Assembly (NCBI GenBank): GCA_025736915.1
Contig: CP107049.1
Location: 1,860,001-1,924,000, forward strand
DNA length: 64,000 nt
Reading direction: 5' to 3'
DNA from: Acinetobacter nosocomialis
GTDB lineage: Bacteria > Pseudomonadota > Gammaproteobacteria > Pseudomonadales > Moraxellaceae
The notes beneath the pieces are model-generated. The model saw only the letters and a program-made list of their open reading frames with translations. It was not told the origin of the DNA and did no database searches. The position numbers and the translations under genes are program-made. Of this stretch, positions 10,038 through 20,255 are shown piece by piece (within the stretch, counting starts at the first letter, position 1; every line of letters starts with the position of its first letter).

Positions 10038-10446
10038 AGAAACCTCCGTCTTAATGAAAACGTCTAAAAACATTCGGTCTGAACACCAGACCTCATTCCA
10101 AAAACAACTTTAATTCATGATTTGTGTTGAAGCTTAGAAAGCATTATGGATGTTTTTTTTTAGAAAAAAAGACCTGTTATTTGTCGATGCGACATACTTT
10201 GTCGCAACATTCTTTTGTCATTACATTTTTGTAAATTTGAAAAAGTTCTACGTCCTATATGGCATCAATTCTGGCGTGTCATTACAAAAAACTATGCTGT
10301 TTTTTTGCGTGAAAATAAGTTTTTTTCAGTTTTTTTTATTGCCTTTTTTCTGTGCACAATTCTGTCATAACTTGCTTGTTTTTATGACTATTCTGCATAA
10401 AAAAAGCGCTACTCTTGAGCAGCGCTTAATGATTGTTCAGTATTAT
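10038..10446. other. Intergenic region, T-rich, with an inverted repeat
   Basis: 409 bases between the divergent side of the small membrane gene and the end of serB. It contains the serB terminator (10398-10429) and a perfect 7-bp inverted repeat TGCGACA/TGTCGCA (10188-10206, 5-base loop), possibly an operator or RNA hairpin. A 103-codon open frame on the plus strand (10150-10461) runs through poly-T tracts and the terminator and looks non-coding. Confidence 0.5.
10398..10429 (-). terminator. Intrinsic terminator of serB
   Basis: The imperfect stem AAGCGCT-CTC/GAG-AGCGCTT is followed on the minus strand by seven T. Confidence 0.85.
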
Positions 10447-11670
10447 TTAAGCACGGTTTAAATCTTTGTCATGCATACCGAGTAAATACAGTACACCATC
10501 TAAACCAACGCTTGAAATCGCCTGATTCGCATTTTGGCGAACAAGCGGTTTAGCACGATATGCTACGCCAAGTCCTGCAATCGCAAGCATTGGTAAATCA
10601 TTTGCGCCATCACCGACAGCCATTGCCTGCTCTAATGAAATATCGAGTTTGTTGGCAAGCTCACGTAATAATTCAGCTTTACGTGCGCCATCAACAATTA
10701 CACCTTTTACTTCACCTGTCACAACGCCATCTTGTACGTCTAAAACATTGGCATGAACTTCATCAATGCCTAGTTTGCCTTGTAAATATTCAGCAAAATA
10801 TTGGAAACCGCCTGATAAAATAGCCGTTTTATATCCAAGTGCTTTTAACGTTGAAATGAGGCGTTCTGCACCTTCGGTAATAGTTAAACGCTCAGCAATT
10901 TTAGGTAAAACAGCAGCATCAAGCCCTTTTAATAATGCAACACGGGCACGGAAGCTTTGTTGGAAATCAAGTTCGCCTTGCATTGCTCTTTCAGTAATTT
11001 CAGCAACTTGTGCGCCTACCCCTGCTTCAATCGCCAATTCATCAATCACTTCTTGCTCAATTAAGGTTGAGTCCATATCGAAGCACACTAAGCGGCGGTT
11101 ACGTCGATATGCGTTGTCTTCTTGAACAGCGACATCAATATTTAATTCGCTTGAAAGAAGTAAACAAGCTGCACGCATTGCTTGTGCATCTAAAGTTGGA
11201 CCACTGCTTAAACCAAACTGTACGCAAGCACGACGAGGCAATGTACTGTCTTTTTCAAGGTCTACACGGCCGGATAAACGCGTTATCGTTTCGATGTTAA
11301 AGCCTTGTGTAGACACAATTTGTGTAACTGCTTGTAAATGTGCAGCAGTCAGTTCTGGCGCTAAAGCCGTGACGATATAACGGGTTCGTCCACCTTCGCT
11401 TACCCATTGATCGTATTCTGCGCCCGAGATTGGTTTAAAGCGCACTGTTAAGCCAATATCATGTGCTAAAATCAAAATCTCTTTCATTGCCAACGCTGTC
11501 GCAGTTTCATTATCTGAAGCGACCACGATGCCCAATGTCAGTTGATTATGAATAACGGCCTGACCTACATCCAGTATTTGCAATGAATGTACGGATAGTA
11601 CTTGCATTAATCGGGTAAACTGGTTTGGTTGGTCCGGTCCTAAAAAGGATATAAGAATGATTTCTCGCAT
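10447..11670 (-). CDS. serB: Phosphoserine phosphatase
   Basis: Last step of serine synthesis, O-phosphoserine to serine. The N-terminal part (about residues 1-170) is a pair of ACT-like regulatory domains. The catalytic HAD domain (about 190-400) has DMDST at 198-202 (nucleophile D198, acid D200), the LSGGF motif and VGDGANDLPM. The length of 407 aa matches long-form SerB of Acinetobacter and Pseudomonas. It is divergent from an SMP-like gene, the arrangement seen for serB/ytjB in enterobacteria. Confidence 0.95.
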   Translation of the reverse strand: MREIILISFLGPDQPNQFTRLMQVLSVHSLQILDVGQAVIHNQLTLGIVVASDNETATALAMKEILILAHDIGLTVRFKPISGAEYDQWVSEGGRTRYIVTALAPELTAAHLQAVTQIVSTQGFNIETITRLSGRVDLEKDSTLPRRACVQFGLSSGPTLDAQAMRAACLLLSSELNIDVAVQEDNAYRRNRRLVCFDMDSTLIEQEVIDELAIEAGVGAQVAEITERAMQGELDFQQSFRARVALLKGLDAAVLPKIAERLTITEGAERLISTLKALGYKTAILSGGFQYFAEYLQGKLGIDEVHANVLDVQDGVVTGEVKGVIVDGARKAELLRELANKLDISLEQAMAVGDGANDLPMLAIAGLGVAYRAKPLVRQNANQAISSVGLDGVLYLLGMHDKDLNRA

Positions 11671-11747
11671 GAATTGACTCTAGTCTGAGTGACAACTATT
11701 GTAAGAATCATAATCGAATTTCAATATAATTGCCTTGGAAGTTTAAC

Positions 11748-13037
11748 TTGATTGCGCCTAGACAAGGGCTATTTGCTAGCCTACTGATCATTAGTTTTGC
11801 ATTGCATACCTTTTTATTGGTGATTGCAACGACACACCAGCTCAATGAAAACCGTGCGAGTCAAGGTCAGCTCATGACCAGCCAACTCGTAGCAGACAGC
11901 TTATCTGAGCTTGAGCCTGCCAATACGGTATCTTTGGCGCTTATTGCCAATCGCTATGCGACCAATCCAAGTGTGGCATCTATCCGTATTCTTGATGCCA
12001 ATAAACAAGTTTTGGCAACAAGCGGCATGTCAAAAACTCGCGAAGGTGAAATTTTTGTTCGTGATGCTCTTCAAAACGAGAAGAAAGTCGGTTCTATTGA
12101 AATTACACTTATTCAACCAAGTATTGGGGAAATTCTTCGTACCCAATGGCTTGCGATTTTAGCTTCACTGTTCCTACATGTTTTATTATGGCTTGCTTAC
12201 CGTGCCATCGCTCGTCCAACCCGTAGCGAATACTTAGCCCGTATTAACGAAGAAAATCGTTTAAAACATGAAATTCAAGAGTTAACCCAAGCCCTCGCGC
12301 TTGAAAAACAAAATACAGTAACCTTGGTTGCTCAAGCTCAGCAGCAAGCTAAAGCGAAACCACTGGTTCGCCCACAACCAGAAAAAAGCACAGAAGCTAC
12401 AGACCAAGATACCTTAGCACTTAATATTCAGTTTTATGACCCTAAACAGTTATTAAGTAGCGTTAACCAGTCTGTTTCGGTTCCTTATTTTAAACTTTGT
12501 CAGCTCTTCTTAAATAAAAGTATCGAGCTATGCACAAAGCATTATCATTTAAAGGCGACTGATATTGAGGTGGTAGATGAGTTTCATGCAGAAGGCGCAA
12601 CACTCGCAATCTCAACTTCACATCCGCACGCTGTAGAATGCTTACTTATGGTAGGTACAGTTTTCCAATTACTGTCAGACGTTTTATATAAACGTTACCG
12701 TGAAGATAAACGCTTTGCGCTGCAAACTCGAAGCGCTGTATGTCATGCCGTAGAAGCAATGCAAATTGATGCGAAAGAAGCCGCTCAGCGTTTAGCACAA
12801 CATCTTCATGCGAAAGAGTCTGCGCTTTATCTTGAGAATGATCAGCTTAAAGCTATTCAAGACAGTTATCAGCTTGTTGCAATGCCAAACCCAAGCAATA
12901 TCATGACTCGTCATGCATTTATGATTAATGGCATGAACGCTGAATGTGCAGAGCTTGCACAAAATATTCGAACTGAAATTTTGATGGGTAAAAAATCAAT
13001 CCCACAAAATGACAGCCCAAGTAGTGCAGCTTCTTAA
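11748..13037 (+). CDS. SerB-associated membrane protein (SMP/YtjB-like)
   Basis: Membrane-anchored protein divergent from serB. It has one membrane segment near residues 8-26, a periplasmic region to about 135, and a second segment (about 137-157). A cytoplasmic part follows with a coiled-coil stretch (about 165-200) and a helical C-terminal domain with no recognised signature. The start is uncertain. TTG at 11748 has GGAAG six bases upstream and sits behind a TATAAT at 11725-11730; a TTG at 11730 would overlap that -10 box. At 429 aa it is about twice the length of E. coli YtjB. Function unknown. Confidence 0.6.
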   Translation: MIAPRQGLFASLLIISFALHTFLLVIATTHQLNENRASQGQLMTSQLVADSLSELEPANTVSLALIANRYATNPSVASIRILDANKQVLATSGMSKTREGEIFVRDALQNEKKVGSIEITLIQPSIGEILRTQWLAILASLFLHVLLWLAYRAIARPTRSEYLARINEENRLKHEIQELTQALALEKQNTVTLVAQAQQQAKAKPLVRPQPEKSTEATDQDTLALNIQFYDPKQLLSSVNQSVSVPYFKLCQLFLNKSIELCTKHYHLKATDIEVVDEFHAEGATLAISTSHPHAVECLLMVGTVFQLLSDVLYKRYREDKRFALQTRSAVCHAVEAMQIDAKEAAQRLAQHLHAKESALYLENDQLKAIQDSYQLVAMPNPSNIMTRHAFMINGMNAECAELAQNIRTEILMGKKSIPQNDSPSSAAS

Positions 13038-13056
13038 AAAGTCTTTGTGCGCATTT

Positions 13057-13085
13057 AAACCTAGCCTTTTGGCTAGGTTTTTTTT
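13057..13085 (+). terminator. Intrinsic terminator
   Basis: AAACCTAGCC/GGCTAGGTTT with loop TTTT and a following T run, after the SMP-like gene. Confidence 0.92.
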
Positions 13086-13277
13086 ATTTAAATTCATGGT
13101 ATTTAGTTTAAATAATTTTATTTTCTTATGATTTATTCAGATAAATAAATCCAGATCTATTATGTTGGGTGGTAAATTTGGATAAATCAGAATCATAGGC
13201 AAAATTCTATAAACAGCGTAAACTATGCGAAATTTATTCAATAGAAATTGTCTTACGACAAAAAAAGGTGAAAGCGA

Positions 13278-14399
13278 ATGCCGCTGAGTCGTGTTGAAGA
13301 TCTTGTCGCCGATATTCGTGCAGGCAAAATGGTTATCTTGATGGATGACGAAGATCGCGAAAATGAAGGTGATCTTGTCATCGCAGCAACGCATGTTCGT
13401 CCTGAAGATATTAACTTCATGATTACCCATGCACGTGGTCTAGTGTGCCTGACGTTAAGCCGTGAACGCTGTAAGCAGTTGAATCTTCCACTCATGGTTG
13501 ACCAGAACGGCGCTCAGCATAGCACTAACTTTACGTTATCTATTGAAGCTGCTGAAGGTATTACCACGGGTATTTCGGCAGCAGAGCGTGCACATACCAT
13601 TCAAGCTGCTGTTGCAGCGCATGCTAAACCAAGCGATATTGTACAACCGGGTCATATTTTCCCACTCATGGCACAGCCAGGCGGTGTATTACACCGCGCA
13701 GGTCATACCGAAGCAGGTTGTGATTTGGCACGTTTAGCAGGTCTTGAACCGGCTTCTGTCATTTGTGAAATCATCAATGAAGATGGCACAATGGCACGTC
13801 GTGCAGATTTAGAAATTTTTGCTGAGAAGCATGGTCTAAAAATTGGTACAATTGCCGACTTAATTCACTACCGTATGACGAATGAGCAGACTGTAGAACG
13901 TTTGGATCAAAAAACCATTCAAACAGAATATGGTTCATTTGAGCTCTATCGCTATCGTGAGATTGGTAACCCAGACATTCATTTGGCTTTAGTGAAAGGC
14001 GAGCCTAAAGAAGGTGTTACAACGGTACGTGTACATGGTTTCAGCCCAATTCGTGATTTGCTTAAGCTGAATAAGGCTGACGGCGAACCTGCTTGGAATC
14101 TTGACCGTGCACTACAGACGATTGCAGCGAGTGATCGCGGTGTTTTAGTCTGGATCGGACAAGACCATTTGCAAGACTTGGGACCAGCGTTGGATGATTT
14201 AAACAAGCCAAAACCGGTGAAATCCAATGCAGCACTCTCACATCAATATCAAACCATTGGTGTAGGTGCTCAAATTTTGCGTGATTTAGGTGTTGAAAAA
14301 ATGAAGCTTCTTAGCTCACCATTGCGTTTCAATGCCTTATCTGGCTTTAATTTAGAAGTAGTGGAATATGTCACTGCTGATCAAATCACAACGAAATAA
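13278..14399 (+). CDS. ribB: 3,4-dihydroxy-2-butanone 4-phosphate synthase with degenerate RibA domain
   Basis: The N-terminal DHBP synthase domain (about residues 1-205) makes the four-carbon riboflavin precursor from ribulose 5-phosphate. [10 protein letters not shown], the Cys in ARGLVCL, and GHTEAG are present. The C-terminal domain (about 210-373) has the GTP cyclohydrolase II fold by position, but the zinc-binding cysteine cluster of active RibA is missing: there is no cysteine at all after about residue 175. GTP cyclohydrolase activity must therefore come from a separate ribA outside the window. It heads a ribB-ribH-nusB-thiL-pgpA operon. No FMN riboswitch signature was seen in the 240-base leader. 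Confidence 0.9.
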
Positions 14400-14410
14400 T
14401 CGAGGTTGCT

Positions 14411-14881
14411 ATGGCAATTCGCCGTATTGAAGGTTTATTACATCTCGCAAGCGAAGGTCGTTATGCGATTTTAGTGGGTCGTTTCAACAGCTTTGTTGTT
14501 GAACACTTATTGGAAGGCGCGATCGACACATTAAAACGTCACGGCGTAAATGAAGATAACATTACTGTTATTCACGCTCCTGGCGCATGGGAACTCCCGA
14601 TCGTTGCTAAAAAATTAGCTACATCAAACCAGTTTGATGCCATCATTGCTCTTGGCGCAGTGATTCGTGGCAGCACGCCTCACTTTGACTTTGTTGCGGG
14701 TGAATGTGCAAAAGGTTTAGGTGTAGTTGCGTTAGAAAGCAGCTTGCCTGTTATCAATGGTGTATTAACTACTGACAGCATCGAGCAAGCAATCGAACGC
14801 TCAGGTACAAAAGCAGGAAATAAAGGTAGCGAAGCTGCTTTAACTGCAATTGAAATGGTTAATTTATTAAAGGCAATTTAA
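14411..14881 (+). CDS. ribH: 6,7-dimethyl-8-ribityllumazine synthase
   Basis: Condenses the RibB product with the pyrimidine dione to give lumazine, the penultimate riboflavin step. Family motifs seen are [34 protein letters not shown] and [12 protein letters not shown]. The length of 156 aa is typical of icosahedral RibH. It starts 11 bases after ribB and ends 3 bases before nusB, so it is tightly co-transcribed. Confidence 0.97.
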
Positions 14882-14884
14882 AGC

Positions 14885-15334
14885 ATGTCTCAAACACTGC
14901 AAGCCGCTTACGCAGCAAAACGCAAAGCACGTCGTTTTGCTGTACAAGGTATTTACGAGTGGCAAATGAGTCACAACCCTGTACATGAAATTGAAGCACG
15001 TACCCGTGCTGAAAATGCAATGCACAAGGTAGACTTAAGCTATTATCACGAACTACTTACTCAAGTTATCGCTCAGCACGAAGAGCTTGATGCGTTACTT
15101 ATTCCGGTACTTGACCGTGAAATTGACGCGCTTGATGGTGTAGAGCTCGCGACTTTACGTTTAGGTGCTTACGAGTTACGTGATCATTTAGAAATTCCAT
15201 ACCGTGTGGTACTTGATGAAGCTATCGAACTCGCTAAGCATTTTGGCGGAGCAGACAGTCATAAATACATCAATGGTGTATTAGACCGCCTAAGTTCGAC
15301 ACTGCGTAGCGCAGAAAAACAACAAGCAAACTAA
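14885..15334 (+). CDS. nusB: Transcription antitermination factor NusB
   Basis: RNA-binding helical protein that with NusE binds boxA in rRNA operons. It shows the basic N-terminus [15 protein letters not shown], the LGAYEL segment, and [17 protein letters not shown] at the C-terminus. The length of 149 aa is slightly above E. coli NusB (139). The ribH-nusB-thiL order is the conserved gammaproteobacterial arrangement. Confidence 0.96.
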   Translation: MSQTLQAAYAAKRKARRFAVQGIYEWQMSHNPVHEIEARTRAENAMHKVDLSYYHELLTQVIAQHEELDALLIPVLDREIDALDGVELATLRLGAYELRDHLEIPYRVVLDEAIELAKHFGGADSHKYINGVLDRLSSTLRSAEKQQAN

Positions 15335-15349
15335 TAGGCTTGATGTTCT

Positions 15350-16267
15350 ATGGCTGAGTTTTCAATTATTGACCAGTACTTTAATCGGCAGTCAAACTCC
15401 GATGTCGCGCTTGGTATTGGTGATGACTCAGCCTTAATTACTCCCCCTCCAAATCAACAACTGGTGATCTGTGCAGATACACTTGTTGCTGGACGTCATT
15501 TCCCTCTTGAAACCTCACCTCATGCGATTGGCTGGAAAAGTGTTGCTGTAAATCTTTCAGATATTGCTGCAATGGGTGCCAAACCGCACAGTATTTTACT
15601 AGCAATCAGCTTGCCTCAAGTTGACCATGAGTGGCTTGAAGGGTTCAGTCAGGGAATCTATGACTGTTGTAATCAATTTGGTGTTGCCTTAATTGGTGGA
15701 GATACCACCCAAGGCCCACATCTCACGATTACCGTTACCGCAATGGGCTGGATAGAAACCGGAAAAGCCGTGTTACGTTCAGGCGCAAAAGTCGGTGATT
15801 ATGTATGTGTGAGCGGTCAGGTAGGTGATGCAGCCTACGGTTTACAGCACTTAGGCCATCCGCTGCAACAACGACTCGACTATCCGACACCACGCTGTCA
15901 GCTTGGACAAGAGCTAAAAGGTCTTGCCTCTAGCATGATTGATGTGTCAGATGGCTTAGCTCAAGATTTAGGACATATTTTAAAAGCATCCAAGGTTGGA
16001 GCTCGACTCATCTTGGAAAAATTACCTGTTGATCCGGTACTGCAACAACTCGAAGAACAACAACGTTGGCAGTATGCGCTTGCAGGTGGTGATGACTACG
16101 AATTATGTTTTACAATAACACCGCAAAATTATGAAAAACTTTTGCAAAAACAACTGGACGTTAAGATTACAATGATTGGACAGATCGTTGAACACACAAA
16201 ACTAACTTTTGAGCATTTGGGTTCAGATTACCCATTGCAAATTCATGGATACCAACACTTTGCATAA
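15350..16267 (+). CDS. thiL: Thiamine-monophosphate kinase
   Basis: Phosphorylates thiamine monophosphate to thiamine pyrophosphate, the last cofactor step. PurM/AIR-synthase fold: N-terminal GIGDDSA metal-binding motif, SVAVNLSDIAAMGA, GGDTTQGP, then DVSDGLAQDL and GGDDYEL in the C-terminal half. The length of 305 aa is normal. The 3' end overlaps the pgpA start by 23 bases, suggesting coupled translation. Confidence 0.96.
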   Translation: MAEFSIIDQYFNRQSNSDVALGIGDDSALITPPPNQQLVICADTLVAGRHFPLETSPHAIGWKSVAVNLSDIAAMGAKPHSILLAISLPQVDHEWLEGFSQGIYDCCNQFGVALIGGDTTQGPHLTITVTAMGWIETGKAVLRSGAKVGDYVCVSGQVGDAAYGLQHLGHPLQQRLDYPTPRCQLGQELKGLASSMIDVSDGLAQDLGHILKASKVGARLILEKLPVDPVLQQLEEQQRWQYALAGGDDYELCFTITPQNYEKLLQKQLDVKITMIGQIVEHTKLTFEHLGSDYPLQIHGYQHFA

Positions 16268-16778
16268 ACCGCCGATTCATTTTAAGAACATGTCTTGGTT
16301 CAACCGCTGCATCGTTTTCTGTGGGGTTGGTTTTGGATCTGGTCTCGCTCCTAAAGCACCTGGTACTTTTGGCTCTGCTTTTGCCTTACTTTTCATTCCT
16401 ATCTGGTTATCTCTCGGATTTAACTTAAGTTTAATCGCTATTCTCATCATGTCGTTGGTGGGTATTTATATTTGCGGTCAAACGGCAAAAGTCCTTGATG
16501 TTCATGATGATGGGCGAATTGTTTGGGATGAATTTGCAGGACAATCAATTACTCTTCTGCCTTTAATATTTTTTAATATAATGTCGTTACAATGGGCACT
16601 AATTGGTTTTTGCTTATTCCGCCTGTTTGATGTTTGGAAACCTTGGCCAATCCGTGTTGCCGACCAGAAAGTTGCTGGCGGTTTCGGAATTATGCTGGAT
16701 GACATCATTGCAGGGCTTTGGGCGGCACTCTGTATCATCATATTTATTACTTTCTGGGGCGTAACGCCATTTAAGTAG
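16245..16778 (+). CDS. pgpA: Phosphatidylglycerophosphatase A
   Basis: Inner-membrane enzyme dephosphorylating phosphatidylglycerol phosphate. Motifs [15 protein letters not shown] (near residues 26-40), [13 protein letters not shown] and the C-terminal DDIIAG are family hallmarks, with four hydrophobic segments. The start was chosen so that about 26 residues precede VGFGSG, as in E. coli PgpA. An ATG at 16290 is the alternative. It overlaps thiL, and glmU follows after 8 bases. Confidence 0.9.
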   Translation: MDTNTLHKPPIHFKNMSWFNRCIVFCGVGFGSGLAPKAPGTFGSAFALLFIPIWLSLGFNLSLIAILIMSLVGIYICGQTAKVLDVHDDGRIVWDEFAGQSITLLPLIFFNIMSLQWALIGFCLFRLFDVWKPWPIRVADQKVAGGFGIMLDDIIAGLWAALCIIIFITFWGVTPFK

Positions 16779-16786
16779 GTTTACTC

Positions 16787-18151
16787 ATGTCAACTACCGT
16801 CATTATCCTTGCTGCAGGCAAAGGAACGCGAATGCGTTCACAACTACCTAAAGTACTACAGCCTTTAGCTGGTCGCCCGCTACTAGGACATGTTATTAAG
16901 ACAGCAAAACAACTATTAGCAGAAAATATCATTACCATTTATGGACATGGCGGCGATCACGTAAAACAGACGTTTGCACAAGAAAACATTCAATGGGTTG
17001 AGCAAGCAGAACAATTAGGTACAGGTCATGCGGTACAAATGACTTTACCGGTACTTCCTAAAGACGGTATTTCATTAATTTTATACGGTGATGTTCCTTT
17101 AGTCCGTCAAACAACGCTAGAGCAACTTGTTGAAGTATCAAGTAAAACCGGTATTGGCATGATTACTTTACATGTCGAGAACCCAACAGGTTATGGCCGT
17201 ATTGTTCGCCAAGACGGAAAAATTCAAGCGATTGTTGAACATAAAGATGCAACTGATGCTCAGCGCCAAATTCAAGAAATCAACACAGGTATTTACTGTG
17301 TAAGCAATGCAAAACTTCATGAATGGTTGCCTAAGCTTTCAAATGAAAACGCGCAAGGCGAATACTATTTAACTGACATCGTTGCGATGGCGGTTGCAGA
17401 TGGCTTAGAAATTGCCTCTATTCAGCCAGAACTTGCTTTTGAAGTTGAAGGGGTGAATGACCGCTTACAACTTGCAGCACTTGAGCGTGATTTTCAGCAA
17501 CAGCAAGCAAAAGAACTCATGCAACAAGGCGTAACTTTTGCCGACCCTGCCCGTTTTGATTTACGCGGTTCTGTGAAAGTTGGACACGATGTTCGTATTG
17601 ACGTAAATGTCATTATTGAAGGTGACTGTGAACTCGGTGACTTTGTAGAAATCGGCGCTGGTTGTATTTTGAAAAATACAAAAATTGCCGCAGGAACCAA
17701 AGTTCAAGCTTATAGCGTTTTTGATGGTGCAATTGTGGGTGAAAACACCCAAATTGGTCCATTTGCACGCTTACGCCCAGGTGCTAAATTGGCAAACGAA
17801 GTCCACATTGGTAACTTTGTTGAAGTCAAAAATACAACCATTGGTCTTGGCAGTAAAGCCAATCATTTCACTTACTTAGGTGATGCCGAGATCGGTGCTG
17901 ACTCAAATATTGGGGCAGGTACAATTACCTGCAATTATGATGGTGCAAATAAACACAAAACCACTATTGGCGATGCAGTCTTTATCGGTTCTAATAGCTC
18001 GCTGGTTGCGCCTGTGACTATTGGAAATGGAGCAACAGTCGGTGCGGGTTCTGTGATTACGAAAGATGTAGCTGAACAAAGTCTCTCCTTTGAACGTGCT
18101 CAACAAATTTCTAAGGCAAATTATCAACGTCCCCAAAAGGTTAAAAAATAA
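16787..18151 (+). CDS. glmU: Bifunctional UDP-GlcNAc pyrophosphorylase / GlcN-1-P acetyltransferase
   Basis: Makes UDP-N-acetylglucosamine for peptidoglycan and lipid A. The N-terminal pyrophosphorylase domain (about residues 1-228) has [18 protein letters not shown] and the YGDVPL metal site. The C-terminal left-handed beta-helix acetyltransferase domain (about 250-450) has hexapeptide repeats, NFVEVKN and the [10 protein letters not shown] segment. The length of 454 aa matches the family. glmS follows after 12 bases, so consecutive steps of one pathway share an operon. Confidence 0.97.
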   Translation: MSTTVIILAAGKGTRMRSQLPKVLQPLAGRPLLGHVIKTAKQLLAENIITIYGHGGDHVKQTFAQENIQWVEQAEQLGTGHAVQMTLPVLPKDGISLILYGDVPLVRQTTLEQLVEVSSKTGIGMITLHVENPTGYGRIVRQDGKIQAIVEHKDATDAQRQIQEINTGIYCVSNAKLHEWLPKLSNENAQGEYYLTDIVAMAVADGLEIASIQPELAFEVEGVNDRLQLAALERDFQQQQAKELMQQGVTFADPARFDLRGSVKVGHDVRIDVNVIIEGDCELGDFVEIGAGCILKNTKIAAGTKVQAYSVFDGAIVGENTQIGPFARLRPGAKLANEVHIGNFVEVKNTTIGLGSKANHFTYLGDAEIGADSNIGAGTITCNYDGANKHKTTIGDAVFIGSNSSLVAPVTIGNGATVGAGSVITKDVAEQSLSFERAQQISKANYQRPQKVKK

Positions 18152-18163
18152 GAGGATTGAATT

Positions 18164-20002
18164 ATGTGTGGTATCGTCGGAGGCGTTGCAGAGCGTTGTG
18201 TAACCGAGATTTTAATCGAAGGTTTAAAACGTCTTGAATATCGCGGTTATGATTCAGCGGGCGTTGCTGTACTGAATAATGAAGAAGTTTTACGTGAGCG
18301 TCGTGTAGGTAAGGTGATTAATCTTGCCGATGCTGTTGCTGAACACCAGCTCACTGGGGTAGTTGGTATTGCTCATACACGTTGGGCAACTCACGGTAAA
18401 CCAACTGAAAATAATGCTCACCCGCACATGTCGGGTAAAGTGGCAGTCGTTCACAACGGTATTATCGAAAACTATCAAGAGCTTAAAGATGACCTTCAAG
18501 CTTTAGGATATGTATTTACCTCTCAAACAGATACAGAAGTTGTCGCTCACTTAGTTGCAGAAGCACTAAAAAGCACAGACAGCTTACTTGAAGCAGTAGA
18601 ATCGGTTGTTCCTCAGCTTAAAGGTGCATACGCACTGGGTATTATCCATAGCGATTACCCAGATGAGTTAATCACTGTACGTGAAGGTTCACCACTCGTA
18701 ATTGGTGTAGGTATTGGTGAAAACTTTATTAGTTCAGACCAACTTGCATTGTTACCTGTAACTAACCGTTTTATGTATTTAGAAGAAGGTGATATTGCTC
18801 GCCTGACTCGTACTTCAATTGAAGTATTTGCAAACGGTCAACCTGTTGAACGTCCAGTGAAAGAGCTTGACGCAACAGTAAGCAATGCTTCAAAAGGTGA
18901 ATACAAGCACTACATGCTCAAAGAAATTTATGAGCAACCAGAAGCAATCAAACAAACGATTTCTCAAGCACTTGATGGCAACAGCTTACGCGAAGATTTC
19001 TTGCAAGATGCTGAGGCAGATTTCAGCAAAATTCAAAGCGTACAGATTATTGCATGTGGTACAAGCTACCACTCAGGCATGATCGCGAAGTATTGGTTTG
19101 AACAACTGATTGGCGTGCCTTGCCAAGTTGAAATCGCAAGTGAATTCCGCTATCGCACACCTGTGATTGTTGAAAATACGCTTTATATCTGTATTTCTCA
19201 ATCAGGTGAAACAGCTGATACTTTAGCTGCATTACGTGAAACTCAAAAACGTGCGAAAGCAAACAATATCGATATTCAAACTTTGACTATCTGTAACGTT
19301 GCTACGTCTTCGATGGTTCGTGAAACTGATCACCACTTATTGACCCTTGCTGGACCTGAAATTGGTGTTGCATCAACGAAAGCTTTCACGACTCAGCTTG
19401 CTGCGCTTATGCTACTCGTTCTAAAAATTGGACAAGTAAAACAGCGTATTAGCAATGTCATGATTGAAGAGATTGCTCGTGAATTGTGGCACAGCCCGAA
19501 AGTCATTCTTGATACGCTTAAGCAAGATTCTGAAATTTTACGTTTATCAGAATTGTTCGTTGAAAAACAACACTGCTTATTCTTAGGCCGTGGCACACAC
19601 TATCCAATCGCTTTGGAAGGTGCATTAAAGCTTAAAGAAATTTCATATATTCACGCAGAAGGTTACGCGGCTGGTGAGTTAAAGCACGGTCCATTGGCAC
19701 TTGTTGATACTGAAATGCCAATCGTGATTCTTGCGCCAAACGACGAAATGCTTGATAAGCTTAAGTCGAATATGGAAGAAGTTCAGGCACGTGGCGGTGA
19801 ATTATTTGTTTTCGCTGATGAAAATAGCGGCGTAGTCGAAAAAGATCGTCAACACGTTGTACAAATTCCAGCAGTAAACGAATGGCTTGCTCCAATCATT
19901 TATAGCGTACCAGTTCAGTTGTTGTCTTATCACGTTGCTGTATTACGTGGTACAGACGTTGACCAGCCACGTAACTTGGCGAAATCAGTAACTGTAGAGT
20001 AA
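18164..20002 (+). CDS. glmS: Glutamine-fructose-6-phosphate aminotransferase (isomerizing)
   Basis: First committed step of amino-sugar synthesis, glutamine plus fructose-6-P to glucosamine-6-P. The class II glutaminase domain starts at Cys2 (MCGIVGG) after Met removal. Two SIS domains follow (CGTSYHSG and SQSGETADTL; LGRGTHYPIALEGALKLKE). It ends in the conserved PRNLAKSVTVE, the peptide whose DNA is recognised by Tn7 TnsD. The RBS AGAGGA is good. No glmS ribozyme or GlmZ-type pairing site was looked for beyond the 12-base gap. Confidence 0.97.
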   Translation: MCGIVGGVAERCVTEILIEGLKRLEYRGYDSAGVAVLNNEEVLRERRVGKVINLADAVAEHQLTGVVGIAHTRWATHGKPTENNAHPHMSGKVAVVHNGIIENYQELKDDLQALGYVFTSQTDTEVVAHLVAEALKSTDSLLEAVESVVPQLKGAYALGIIHSDYPDELITVREGSPLVIGVGIGENFISSDQLALLPVTNRFMYLEEGDIARLTRTSIEVFANGQPVERPVKELDATVSNASKGEYKHYMLKEIYEQPEAIKQTISQALDGNSLREDFLQDAEADFSKIQSVQIIACGTSYHSGMIAKYWFEQLIGVPCQVEIASEFRYRTPVIVENTLYICISQSGETADTLAALRETQKRAKANNIDIQTLTICNVATSSMVRETDHHLLTLAGPEIGVASTKAFTTQLAALMLLVLKIGQVKQRISNVMIEEIARELWHSPKVILDTLKQDSEILRLSELFVEKQHCLFLGRGTHYPIALEGALKLKEISYIHAEGYAAGELKHGPLALVDTEMPIVILAPNDEMLDKLKSNMEEVQARGGELFVFADENSGVVEKDRQHVVQIPAVNEWLAPIIYSVPVQLLSYHVAVLRGTDVDQPRNLAKSVTVE

Positions 20003-20032
20003 TAATCAGACACGCGATCTATACCATAAGTG
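20003..20032. other. Putative attTn7 position, unoccupied
   Basis: Tn7 family elements insert about 25 bases past the glmS stop. Here the sequence runs without interruption from the stop into the glmS terminator, so the site appears empty. This is inference from position only. Confidence 0.4.
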
Positions 20033-20059
20033 GCGTAAATCGCTTCTTTTGATTAGAAG

Positions 20060-20094
20060 GCCCGATATGCATTAATTGCCTATCGGGCTTTTTT
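20060..20094 (+). terminator. Intrinsic terminator of the rib-glm operon
   Basis: GCCCGATA/TATCGGGC with a 13-base loop and T6, 58 bases after the glmS stop. Confidence 0.9.
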
Positions 20095-20255
20095 AATGCA
20101 TTAATATCGCTACACAGACATTTTTACATGAAAGAAAAACTAGTTTGATCGTAGAGAAGTTCCCTAGGCCCCCATGCCACAAAATTCTTTTACTTTTGCG
20201 CTGATTTAAAGTTTGAGAGATCATTGCGACACAGAGATAAAGGAGCTAAGCGAAC
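20095..20255. other. Non-coding stretch downstream of glmS
   Basis: I see no gene here. At its end a hairpin GCTAAG-CGAA-CTTAGC (20245-20260; a UUCG loop when read on the minus strand) overlaps the stop codon of the next minus-strand ORF and may stabilise or terminate its mRNA. Confidence 0.4.

Noticed and set aside
10150..10461. 103-codon plus-strand open frame
   Set aside because: It crosses T runs and the serB terminator and ends inside serB; phenylalanine-rich composition from poly-T, with no RBS.
13086..13277. FMN riboswitch before ribB
   Set aside because: No RFN-type conserved blocks in the AT-rich leader.
20003..20255. Tn7-family element end
   Set aside because: No terminal repeats, TnsB-site arrays or transposase genes; the glmS terminator follows directly.
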